This document shows, piece by piece, positions 20,726-29,006 of a DNA stretch of 64,000 bases. Made by a program: the position numbers and the translations under genes. The stretch is taken from positions 36,899,141-36,963,140 of the forward strand of contig NW_022145605.1 of assembly GCF_000002235.5 (NCBI RefSeq). The letters are read 5' to 3'. Under the pieces are notes generated by a model that was given only the letters and a program-made list of their open reading frames with translations, ran no database searches and was not told where the DNA came from. Numbering within the stretch: position 1 is the stretch's first letter; each line of letters begins with the position of its first letter. This DNA comes from Strongylocentrotus purpuratus (Eukaryota > Echinodermata > Echinoidea > Camarodonta > Strongylocentrotidae).

Positions 20726-20995
20726 CTATCCCGATTTGAATAGAAGAACGGCGATTTGTCCGAGGTAGAAGTAGATGAAATGCTTGGTCTCGTGCGTTAC
20801 GTAGCTGCCGAAGTTACGGCCGACGATGCAATGCCAGGTCGGGTTGTACTTCTTGTCGAACTCCTTCTTGATGTGGGCGGCGATGTCCTTCTCCAGATTG
20901 AACTTCTCCATCGCTTGGTTGGAGCAGTCGATTGCGTCTTGCTGCATGTCTTCTGACATGTCAGCATTCTTGATCACGGCCTTGCGTTCAGACAT
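20726..20995 (-). CDS. DYNLL: Dynein light chain LC8-type, unit B
   Basis: The intact 89-codon LC8 keeps every family block and the terminal KSG. It differs from unit C at only two residues (Glu3 for Asp3, Val83 for Ile83) and from unit A at three. The start is the ATG 16 nt after the acceptor, matching the other copies; an earlier in-frame ATG is intronic. The predicted protein is a roughly 10 kDa homodimeric motif-binding hub of dynein and many other complexes. The 5' UTR intron is about 813 bp (21012-21824) with a canonical GTAAGT donor. It appears functional. Confidence 0.95.
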   Translation of the reverse strand: MSERKAVIKNADMSEDMQQDAIDCSNQAMEKFNLEKDIAAHIKKEFDKKYNPTWHCIVGRNFGSYVTHETKHFIYFYLGQIAVLLFKSG

Positions 20996-21011
20996 GATGA
21001 CAGGGTTGCGT

Positions 21012-21824
21012 CTGTAAAACAAAAATGAAATATGTAAATAATGGTTTAGGACTTAAGGGTGAGATTTAATGATAAATGTATAATAGAAGAGGAAGTTAGA
21101 CCCTAAATCCTTTCCTCAAGTTCAAGTTCAAGTTCAAGTTCAAGTTTATTTTCCACATGTGGTTCATAAAAAAACAACAAGTATACATACATGTTCAGAC
21201 ATATAAAAAATACACAATTAACAAACAATAATATTAAGAGAAACAAACAGAATCTGAAGTCCGTAAACAAAGAAAAACTAAATATATGTAGATATAAAAA
21301 AAATGTGGGGGGACCAACAAAGGCCAGGGGCCTGTCGAGGCTAATCCCCAGAACAATATTAGATATTTTTTATATAAAAAACAAACAAAAAACAAAAACA
21401 AACCAAAAACCCACAAACAATAGCGACGTACAGTACATGATGAAACAAAATTAAGTTGGCAAATTAAACAGGCAAACAAAAAATTATATTGTACCACTAA
21501 GAGTTTGTGGATTGTTTTTATGTAAAATATCCTCTTTATCATAGAAATTCCAAATTTGTAATAAAAATATATACACTTCCCTTCATGCGAGAAATAATTT
21601 GAGGGGGAATTTATAAAATAATGATGAATTACTATAACAATTATTGTAAAAACTTCTAAAAACAAATGAAATGCTAGATCTTGTGAGACCTGAGAGCTCC
21701 AACACGAACCAACTCTTTAAAAATTCAAATTTCTTTCAAACAGATTAGAGAATATCTAAATAATATAACTACCATTCAAAAGGATTGTTCTTTAAAAATA
21801 CAAATACACGTTCATTGAACTTAC
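21012..21824 (-). other. 5' UTR intron of LC8-B
   Basis: The minus-strand donor is CTAAG followed by GTAAGTTCAA, a perfect GTAAGT, and the acceptor is TTTTGTTTTACAG. The intron is enlarged by the retroposon at 21115-21535. Confidence 0.8.
21115..21535 (-). mobile_element. Retroposon 3' end with (CTTGAA)n tail in LC8-B intron
   Basis: Read on the minus strand, a body containing GGGGATTAGCCTCGACAGGC runs into AATAAACTTGAACTTGAACT, a hexamer tail typical of CR1/L2-like LINE 3' ends or SINEs that borrow them. Units A and C lack it. The flanks AATCCTTTCC and AATATCCTCTTT may be a diverged target duplication. The 143-codon frame across it is AT-rich and matches no reverse transcriptase motif. Confidence 0.6.
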
Positions 21825-21900
21825 CTTAGATTTCAAAACGATGATAAGAAAGAGAGACAGAGATCCAGTGATCAGCGGAGAGGTGCAGAAATGTGTAGAT
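21825..21900 (-). other. 5' UTR exon of LC8-B (start approximate)
   Basis: Minus-strand sequence CTGCACCTCTCCGCTGATCA to the GAAATCTAAG donor is shared with A and C. A T-run follows on the upstream side, and no TATA box as good as that of unit C is visible. Confidence 0.6.
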
Positions 21901-21954
21901 TTTTTTTTTAACCAAAGGCCTACTAACACCGGAACGACTACGAGCTTCTCAACA

Positions 21955-22035
21955 CTCGCTTAGCGATACTTAGCAACCAAGCTGTGTGAAGCCTTTCTAT
22001 TGGTGGAGGTGGTTAATCTCTCCGTAGCTTGTAAC
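21955..22035 (-). promoter_or_regulatory. LC8-B promoter region: X-box-like site and CCAAT
   Basis: GATACTTAGCAAC at 21965-21977 keeps the AGCAAC half site with two mismatches on the left. CCAAT on the minus strand (ATTGG 21999-22003) lies about 25 bp further upstream. Both spacings match unit C. Confidence 0.5.
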
Positions 22036-22336
22036 ATATACAATAAAAGGGCGGGCAAAGTTCACACAAAAAACAAGCTGGGTTTAACTGGTCAAGTGGT
22101 TAAGAAAGAATACAAAGTACACCGATGAAAAGGTGTGCAGCCAGTCAATACAAAAGGTAATTCATTTTTATCACTGTGTGTAGAGAGACATCAGTAGCTT
22201 GTAACAGTAGCTTATAACAACATAGGTTGATTACATAATGACGTATTGATGGCAAACATTTAGCATATATTCCGTAGACATATCGCTATATAAGGCATAT
22301 ACCTAGTAAATTAAGCCCCTCTAAAGTAAAGTGTTG

Positions 22337-22600
22337 GGAACCCCAAGAACTTGATGGCAAAATTTCACTTGAATTATTGTATCATAATGTGAAAGAGGAT
22401 GTCATTTAAGACATATTTTTGCAATGATTTTCAAAACAAATGTGTTTGAAGTCGAATGGTGATGGAAGTATACAAAATTTATGTTTTCTGCCTTCAACAG
22501 AAAACCCAAATTATGCGTCTTTTATTACGTCCTCTTTCACATTATAAAACAACTTAAGTAAAATTTTGCCATCACATTTTTGGCGAATTTGGGGCTCTTT
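22337..22600. mobile_element. Inverted-repeat MITE between units B and C
   Basis: The arms 22353-22415 and 22512-22572 are reverse complements at roughly 80% identity, beginning GATGGCAAAATTT and including AATGTGAAAGAGGA. Weaker similarity continues outward to a GGAACCCC / GGGGCTC zone. The 96-bp spacer has no frame. The target duplication is not clear. Confidence 0.7.
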
Positions 22601-22899
22601 AATACCAACATGACGCTCACTTGCATTCCTTTTGCACGTCCCAATGTATTTAATACAAATCATTTTTCAATGAGAGGGCGGATAGGTTTTCATCATATTA
22701 TTATTATTATTATTAAAATTTGTCATATCATTTATCATAGTATTTCATCCCAAATTCTACATTTTCCCTTGGTAATTGGAGTTGTCACAGGACACATATA
22801 TATGGACCTACATTTTCTCTGCGGTCAGTAAGAAGTTTCGTATGAGTTCATTTTTTACCAAAATCTCTGTAAAAGCCATTTAATGTATGAAAGTTAGGT

Positions 22900-23170
22900 G
22901 TCTGCTCGCTATTAATGAGGACCGCTATTCATAATATAAACGGGAAGATGGTCGCTATTCATATTACAAGAAAAGGGTCGCTATTAATAATGCGAAATGA
23001 GAGTTGCTATTTATAATACGTCTAATACGAACACGTATATACTCGTATTATATGCATAGCTAATGTCTTCTCGTATTATAAATAGTGACCCCCTATGAAT
23101 AAAGAATTGTGAATGATGACTCTTTTTTTAAATTATGAATAGAGGTCTTTATCAATAGCGAGCGAACGGA

Positions 23171-23201
<31 letters not shown>

Positions 23202-23305
23202 TCGTGTATTATGAATAATAGTTAAGGACCCCTATGAATAAAGAATTATGAACGATTTAAACAAAAAATTATGAATAGAGGTCTAATGAATAGCGAGCGA
23301 GCGGA
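22900..23305. mobile_element. Palindromic element of CGCTATTCATAAT repeats
   Basis: From 22900 (GTCTGCTCGCTATTAATGAG) the plus strand repeats CGCTATTCATAATA-like units. Past a centre near 23035 the same unit runs in reverse complement to AATAGCGAGCGAACGGAC at about 23154-23171. After a CT run a second right-arm copy occupies 23205-23305. It looks like a MITE with internally tandem arms and a partial duplication. Confidence 0.65.
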
Positions 23306-24129
23306 CCCCCCCTCTCTCTCGCTCTCCTACTCTTGTTTGAAATTTTCTCCTTCTGATCATGTCCACTCATCCTTTTTATAAATCATTTTTCTATTATCAC
23401 CCTTCCCCCCTCTCTCTCTCCTACTCTTGCTTAAATGTTCTCCTTCTGATTATTTCCACTCATCCTTTTTATAAATTATTTGTCTTTATTCCCCCCCCCC
23501 CCACCTCTGTCTCCATACTGATCAATATAAAACCCATCTCAATCTCTGCATCTCTCACCCAATCATTTGTCAATATGTTAATAATGAAATCTCACTGTTC
23601 TTCCTTCTGATCAAATTTTCTCCTTTTCTCTCTCTCTCTCATGCTATCTCTTATCAGTGAAATTGTATCCTCGTCTTATCCGTCCCCCTCCCCCTCCATT
23701 CACACAATTATTCACTGTTCATACTGTTATCACTTCGTTATGATCAGACTTGTAACTTCACTCTCGGTATCTTACAACCCAAATTGACGTCTCTCCATTC
23801 TAAGACAACTTAGCAATCGTTTTCGCTACAGACGAGATTCATAGGAACAGAATGCTAAATTTATTTTAGGTTTTAAATATTTAATATGTACAGAATACAT
23901 GAATATAAACACATTTATATTGCATAGATATATTTTATTTTCCATTTCAGGTGATAAATGGATAGAATCTGGAATACTGAGCGGACTATTATATATGCAA
24001 TAATTTGCTCCATCGGTCAAAATATCTTTTTCAATGTTTCAACAGAAAAATACAAAAAGATAACAAAATTGCTCAAGTTCATTGTTTTTTAGGTCCATTC
24101 TCTTTTGTGAATGGAAACCCATATTTGCA

Positions 24130-24570
24130 GATGAGTTCTGATGTTTTGTCTGACATCGCTGTCGTCACTATCATCAACATCATTATCGTCGTCATCACCC
24201 TCATCATTGTTTCGCTCGAATCCGTCGTCGTCAACGATGGACCGTGCGATGAAAACTGCTAATGGGTGCGTCAGAATGACCACCGACCGGCACCACCATC
24301 ATCACGTCTAGGAACACAGCGAGTGTCGACACGACATTGATGCTCCCTCGTGTTCCGTCGGCGTTGTCGAACTGCCATGTTTATGAGTTAAGAATTAAGG
24401 CCGAGCGCTGCACAAGTTCATGATACCACATCCATAACGTGTATTAGGTTCATGGTTGTTGGCTCCAATACTTGTTCGCACCGATGGGTTAAAATGCTTG
24501 ATGTACAGGAATCACTTTGGATGGGGTTATGAAATAGTCTTTATAGAAAGAGTTTGAGTTCAGACGAAAT
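24130..24570 (-). other. Conserved 3' flank / probable 3' UTR of LC8-C
   Basis: Same conserved block as in A and B: the TTTGCAGATGAGTTCTGATG start, TCA/TCG trinucleotide stretch and GAATGACCACCGACCGGCA. The plus-strand frame from 24131 to 24262 ends at a stop at the same relative place as in B. I do not call a gene. Confidence 0.4.
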
Positions 24571-24840
24571 CTAACCCGACTTGAATAGAAGAATGGCGAT
24601 TTGTCCGAGGTAGAAGTAGATGAAATGCTTGGTCTCGTGCGTCACGTAGCTGCCGAAGTTACGGCCGACGATGCAATGCCAGGTCGGGTTGTACTTCTTG
24701 TCGAACTCCTTCTTGATGTGGGCGGCGATGTCCTTTTCCAGATTGAACTTCTCCATCGCCTGGTTGGAGCAGTCGATTGCGTCTTGCTGCATGTCTTCTG
24801 ACATGTCAGCGTTCTTGATCACGGCCTTGCGGTCAGACAT
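24571..24840 (-). CDS. DYNLL: Dynein light chain LC8-type, unit C
   Basis: The intact 89-codon LC8 begins [16 protein letters not shown] and ends AILLFKSG, the closest of the four to typical animal DYNLL at both ends (Asp3, Ile83). All binding-groove and dimer residues around [19 protein letters not shown] are present. The ATG is 16 nt after the acceptor. The 5' UTR intron is only 390 bp (24857-25246), probably nearest the original state because it has no visible insertion. It also has the best promoter (TATA, X-box-like, CCAAT). It is expected to be functional and perhaps the main expressed copy. Confidence 0.95.
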   Translation of the reverse strand: MSDRKAVIKNADMSEDMQQDAIDCSNQAMEKFNLEKDIAAHIKKEFDKKYNPTWHCIVGRNFGSYVTHETKHFIYFYLGQIAILLFKSG

Positions 24841-24856
24841 GATGACAGGTTTGCGT

Positions 24857-25246
24857 CTGTAAAATAAAAAACAAAAATTTAAAACAATGATTAAAGATGA
24901 GGGTGAATGAAAAATGAAATTTTAAAGCAAATTAGACCCTAAAGTTACGCTAAAGCCCTTTCATTATATTCACACCATAGACATTCAAAATGTAAATAAA
25001 GAAATACAGTTATCTTGATGCAATTGATAATTCAACGAGAAATTTAAAAAATAGTGAATTACCAACAAACAAAACTTTTAATCAAAATTCTCAAAAATAA
25101 ATGAAATGCCAGAAAATCGTCGTGGCAAAGCTGCAACACAAACCAATACTCTTTTAAAATTTCAAATTTCTTTCAAACAGAATATGACAGAAAAGCAAAA
25201 TAATGCTCACATGAAATACAATATAAAAGACTTCATTTATTCTTAC
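24857..25246 (-). other. 5' UTR intron of LC8-C
   Basis: The donor is TAATAAG followed by GTAAGAATAA and the acceptor is TTTTATTTTACAG on the minus strand. It is the shortest of the three introns. Confidence 0.8.
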
Positions 25247-25320
25247 CTTATTAGATTTCAAATGATGATGAAAAGGAGAGACAGGTGTCCAGTAATCAAC
25301 GGAGAGGTGCAGAAATGTGA
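25247..25320 (-). other. 5' UTR exon of LC8-C (start approximate)
   Basis: The exon lies between the donor and the expected start about 25-30 bp downstream of the TATA box. Minus-strand CTGCACCTCTCCGTTGATTA is shared with A and B. Confidence 0.65.
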
Positions 25321-25343
25321 GGCTGCTTCTTATCATCAAGGCC

Positions 25344-25425
25344 TTTTTATACCGGTACGTGCTTCTTAACACTCGCTTAGCGATACTTAGCAACCAAGCT
25401 GTGTGAAGCTTTTCTATTGGTGGAG
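25344..25425 (-). promoter_or_regulatory. LC8-C promoter: TATA, X-box-like site, CCAAT
   Basis: On the minus strand TATAAAAA (25344-25351) lies downstream of the X-box-like GATACTTAGCAAC (25382-25394) and CCAAT (ATTGG 25416-25420). Order and spacing are those of a compact polymerase II promoter. Only this copy has a clear TATA box. Confidence 0.6.
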
Positions 25426-25824
25426 GCGGTTAATCTCTCCGTAGCTTGTAACAAATACAACAAAAGGGCGGGCAAAGTTCACACACAAAACAAGCTGGGT
25501 TTAACTGGTCAAGTGGTTAAGAAGAATACAAAGTACACCGATGCAAAAGGTCATTGATTTTTATCGCTTTGCGTCTAGACGTGTCAGTAGCTTGTAACAG
25601 TAGCTTATAACAAAATAGGTTGATTACATAATGACGCATTGATTGCAAACATTTAGCATAGGCCTATCAGGGAGATACCTCTATGAGGCCTACCCAGTGC
25701 ATTTAATCACTATAACAAGTGAATTAAAATACACCAAATGTCACCACTAGAATGTAGCCCAATATGCCTTTGAATTCGTAAAGCGCATCACCATACAAAT
25801 TGTTGGTGCCAGGTAAAAATGCCC

Positions 25825-25965
25825 GAGGTAAAAATTACCTCTGACATTTTTACCTCTGACATTATTACCTCTGACATTATTACCTCTGACATTATTACTA
25901 CTGTCTTCTGACATTATTACCTCTGACGTTATTACCTCTGACATTTTTACCCCTGATAATTGAAT
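25825..25965. repeat. 15-bp minisatellite (ATTATTACCTCTGAC)n
   Basis: About nine units, mostly exact, with one interrupted unit near 25895-25910. Because the period is divisible by three, the minus strand reads as a repetitive Asn-Asn-Val-Arg-Gly frame, which is not evidence of a gene. Confidence 0.88.
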
Positions 25966-26200
25966 TGCCAAAATGTTATTTGACACATTTTGTTTTGTTC
26001 TACAACAATATTATTCGACTGTCGGTAGTGACTCCGCCTTATCTTTGTCAATCTCACAATAATTCATGAGGATGACTACAACGCATTATTGGGTTTTCTA
26101 GGTCAAGGTCCCACTTAACCAACAAAGTATTTGTTTCCTGCCGATCTGAACAAACATTATGCTCCTGATTCAGACGGTCAGTGAAGTTATACAATGTGAA

Positions 26201-26810
26201 CAGGGCTTTTTTGTCCACGGGGGCTCTTCCCCAAAAAGAGCCCCATGAGCCTTCACACGGGGGCGCTTTTAGTACTGACGGGGCTTTTTTTTGAAAACGA
26301 ATTTCCATTGAATAGGTACCCATGATTCCTAAATTCTTTGATATTTCATCATTATTATTTATTTAAGTCGGCATTTTCGGCAAGTTATTTGCAGCTAATG
26401 GTCAGCTAGATCTCCTCCCACTGTACGAAATGTCTGGTCCAAGCCCATACAGTCGCCTCCATGCCAACAGGTTTCCTTTCACTAATTTAGTTTTCGGTTG
26501 ATTTGCAGGTCAAGGTTCAATATATAATGCTTTTTTGGAATAACCAGATTTCAGAGGATTCACGCTTTTCACACGAAAAACTTCTTCGTGGTTCGGCTAT
26601 TAGCAGATAATGGGGCAGCAGCGTGCACACCAATTTCATTGAAAGTTGAAATTCAATATTGTGTGAAAGTTACAGAAAAGATAATCCTTATTTTCAATTC
26701 CACGAGGGCGATTTTAAATTTTGCAATAGCCCCCGTGAGCAATCTGACGGAGGTGATTATGTAGCTCACTGGGTCGAATCGCCCATCGCACCCGTGTATT
26801 TTGAGCCTTG
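26201..26810. mobile_element. Non-autonomous hAT element, short copy (family H)
   Basis: The left end CAGGGCTTTTTTGTCCACGG and right end TATTTTGAGCCTTG are flanked by an exact 8-bp AATGTGAA (26193-26200, 26811-26818), diagnostic of hAT-type insertion. Both subterminal zones carry repeated CACGGGGGC motifs (about 26216-26285 and 26700-26795). The interior aligns with the long copy at 7371-9346 (for example GATTTCAG, CACACGAAAAACTTCT-like and AATATTGTGT). No transposase is present. Confidence 0.9.
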
Positions 26811-26818
26811 AATGTGAA

Positions 26819-27248
26819 TGCACATGTATATATTTTCAGATGTTATTTTTTTTTGTTCTTGAATAGAATTCAAGGGTTGATTTCCTACTTATCAATGAAC
26901 TTGATTGACAGAAATTGAGATTAATGACTGAAGAGTTTTTTAAAGAAAGCTTGGAAACAAGGGGATTCGCTGACAATATTTTTACCGTTAATTATGAATG
27001 TAGATTTCTTCATATGAGAACGAACAAGAAATACTAGCTAGTATTACATACAACTGACGAGTGAGGGTGCAGAAAGACGAGGAAAGCCACCGAGTGAGGG
27101 ACAGTTTCCAATCAATATGTTCTGAAGGGCACGACATATACTGCTACAACAATTGCCCTGGGCTCTAATTTGTCAAAGAAAATGTATTTCGGTATTAGAT
27201 GTTTAGAAGTTTACGTTTAGGGTTTGGGTAAGATAACGTGTCTGGGCC
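26819..27248. other. Non-coding stretch
   Basis: AT-rich sequence with no gene, RNA or repeat that I can support. Confidence 0.55.
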
Positions 27249-27385
27249 CAGTGGCGGATTCAGGGGCCGGGGGCCTGGGCCCCTTCCCCTGGGTGAAAAA
27301 CAGGTAAAAACAGGTTAATTTTACCTTTATTTGGAAACGGGCCACCTCCCCTGGTGCTTAAGGAGGGGGGGGGGGGGGGTGCGAT
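27249..27385. mobile_element. hAT-like left-end fragment with G-tract
   Basis: CAGTGGCGGATTCAGGGG is a left end of the type whose right end is at 10337-10354. It is followed by GGGCCTGGGCCCC and a G-tract (about 27363-27379). No partner end lies within reach, so the element is truncated or its right end has decayed. Confidence 0.5.
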
Positions 27386-27860
27386 TTGTAAATTCTCGAG
27401 GGCAAAACAAATTAGTGCTCACTACCATTAGCACTACAAACAGTACATCGTTTCAAAATGAACCAATTTTTGTTCACTTTTCCTCAAAATGTCATCAAAC
27501 TGATTCCTTGATTTTTCTTTCACATCCCCGCACACTACCACCACCATATTTAAATTATCGATCTCGATCTGCTCTACACGCGCTCTCCGGTCTCTTCACT
27601 CAATCATCATTTGAACATGAAGGAATGTCAGTCACTCAAAACAAATAATTAAAACAAATAAATACAAGATATGCAAATGTGCCATACAATTTAATACGTA
27701 AAAATGAATACAAATAAATACGTATGCACGTACACATCTATAACTATTACGAAGATGAATTTATGTTCTTTGACACCGCTGCATATTAAAGGATAAATTC
27801 ATCTTCATTTAACAGCTAAATGAGGATAATCTTCGTTTACACAGTTAAAAAAATGTAACA

Positions 27861-28222
27861 TATACCAGAATAAAGCACTTACAAGATGGCCACTTATTCA
27901 TGAACATTGTCGGCAAAGAGCTCTCATTTATCTGTTCATTTGACCATTAAACATGGTGGCAGCGGTGGGATACGAATCCACGCCTTGAAATGGATGGTGC
28001 ATGACAGGAAGGGTAGTTAATGCGACTACTGTCACTTGTTATTGAAAGAAGGGCGATGTTGTGGTACTAAATTAACAACAATAGTGCTATGATGTGTGTA
28101 ATGATCGAGGCGGCAATGTGCGGAGAATTACCGAAATAAAACACTTTCAAGATGGCCTCTTTTCATGAACATTGTCTGCAATGAGCTCTTATTAATCTGC
28201 AAATCTTTTCATTCACCAGCCC
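27861..28222 (+). mobile_element. Fossil LTR retroelement: LTR ends and tRNA-Leu primer site
   Basis: Two diverged copies of an LTR 3' part (about 27861-27953 and 28128-28222) bracket a short internal stretch. The first ends in CA and is followed at once by TGGTGGCAGCGGTGGG (27954-27969), complementary to the CCA end and acceptor/T-arm of a leucine tRNA. The family is probably Ty3/Gypsy-like, which is an inference. The element is heavily reduced and broken, with no coding region left. The divergence between LTR parts suggests an old insertion. Confidence 0.6.
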
Positions 28223-28445
28223 GCAGGAGGGTATTACAAATCTAAATAGTTTTCTGAAAAGCATTTTCAATCATGTCTGACTCAATTAAATGAATAAATA
28301 AATAGTAATACTGAAGCCTCTTGTCATTTTCCCTAACCAAAACATGAAAATTGATCAGCCTTAATTTATGAGGCAAATGTAGTATTGTTCCACCCTACGT
28401 CCTGGGTCGCAATGTCTGTGAACATCACATACATCCTGTAGAGTA

Positions 28446-28519
28446 AGAAAGAATGATAACAAAAAAGAAGAGAGAGTTGTGAGAGAGAAAGGAAAGAATA
28501 AGGGGAAAGAGAGATGGGA

Positions 28520-28557
<38 letters not shown>

Positions 28558-28675
28558 AAGAAGAGAGAAAGAGAGAGACAGAGAGAGAAGCAAAGAAGTG
28601 GGAAAAAGACAAGTTAAATAAGTAAAGACAGAGAGGGTAAAAGGAAGAGAGGTGGAGAAAGGGGAGTACAAAAAA
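28446..28675. repeat. GA-rich microsatellite zone
   Basis: A purine-rich run on the plus strand with (GA)n at about 28525-28553. Long minus-strand Ser/Leu/Phe frames across it are artefacts of the repeat. Confidence 0.85.
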
Positions 28676-29006
28676 AAGAAGATACATGTTAACATTAATG
28701 TTTACAAAAACTCTTCAGTCTAAGAGGAAGAGGCCATTCATGTAAAATGGGTAATTTACAGGGATATGCTGGTGATTGTTCAGGAACGATTTGTGGACAG
28801 AAGTCCACTTTTAGAAGAAGAACAAAAATGTTGAGCACTGGAAATAATGAATCAACCTTTAACATGTATTCCTTTCACATTAATTCCATCATAATTGATA
28901 AATATTGACATTTTTATATAAATAGTTCAAAAAATCACAGTTTTCATGATTTAACTTGAAAAATTTAATATATATTAGTGCATCAAAACAAAACAAAATA
29001 CTATCA
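28676..29006. other. Left flank of the satellite array
   Basis: AT-rich single-copy-looking DNA. No satellite monomer remnant, transposon end or gene is visible, so the array edge is abrupt. Confidence 0.5.

Larger units (their letters stand above)
19205..22270 (-). repeat. Segmental duplication unit B (LC8 gene plus flanks)
   Basis: Collinear with units A and C. It has two private insertions, a MITE at 19286-19440 and a retroposon at about 21115-21535, both absent at the aligned points of A or C. The C-tract (19591-19604) occupies the same place as in A and C. Confidence 0.88.
23330..25670 (-). repeat. Segmental duplication unit C (LC8 gene plus flanks)
   Basis: The shortest unit, collinear with A and B, without the private insertions they carry. 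Its left end has a local duplication of the CTCATCCTTTTTATAAAT / C-tract zone (about 23365 and 23460). The conserved C-tract is at about 23491-23504. Confidence 0.87.

Noticed and set aside
14289-24283. Asp/Glu-rich minus-strand frames downstream of the LC8 genes
   Set aside because: The acidic run comes from TCA/TCG trinucleotides; upstream of it units A and B are read in different relative frames, so the protein is not conserved as a whole.
2739-24862. Plus-strand frames of about 63-67 codons overlapping each LC8 gene
   Set aside because: They are antisense shadows of the strongly conserved LC8 coding exon, present only because that exon is conserved.
27954-27985. Leucine tRNA gene or pseudogene on the minus strand
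   Set aside because: Only the 3' part with an encoded CCA is present, placed directly after an LTR-like CA end; no anticodon or D arm follows, so a primer binding site fits better.
28361-28695. Minus-strand Ser/Leu/Phe-rich frames of about 108 codons
   Set aside because: They arise from the GA-rich microsatellite.
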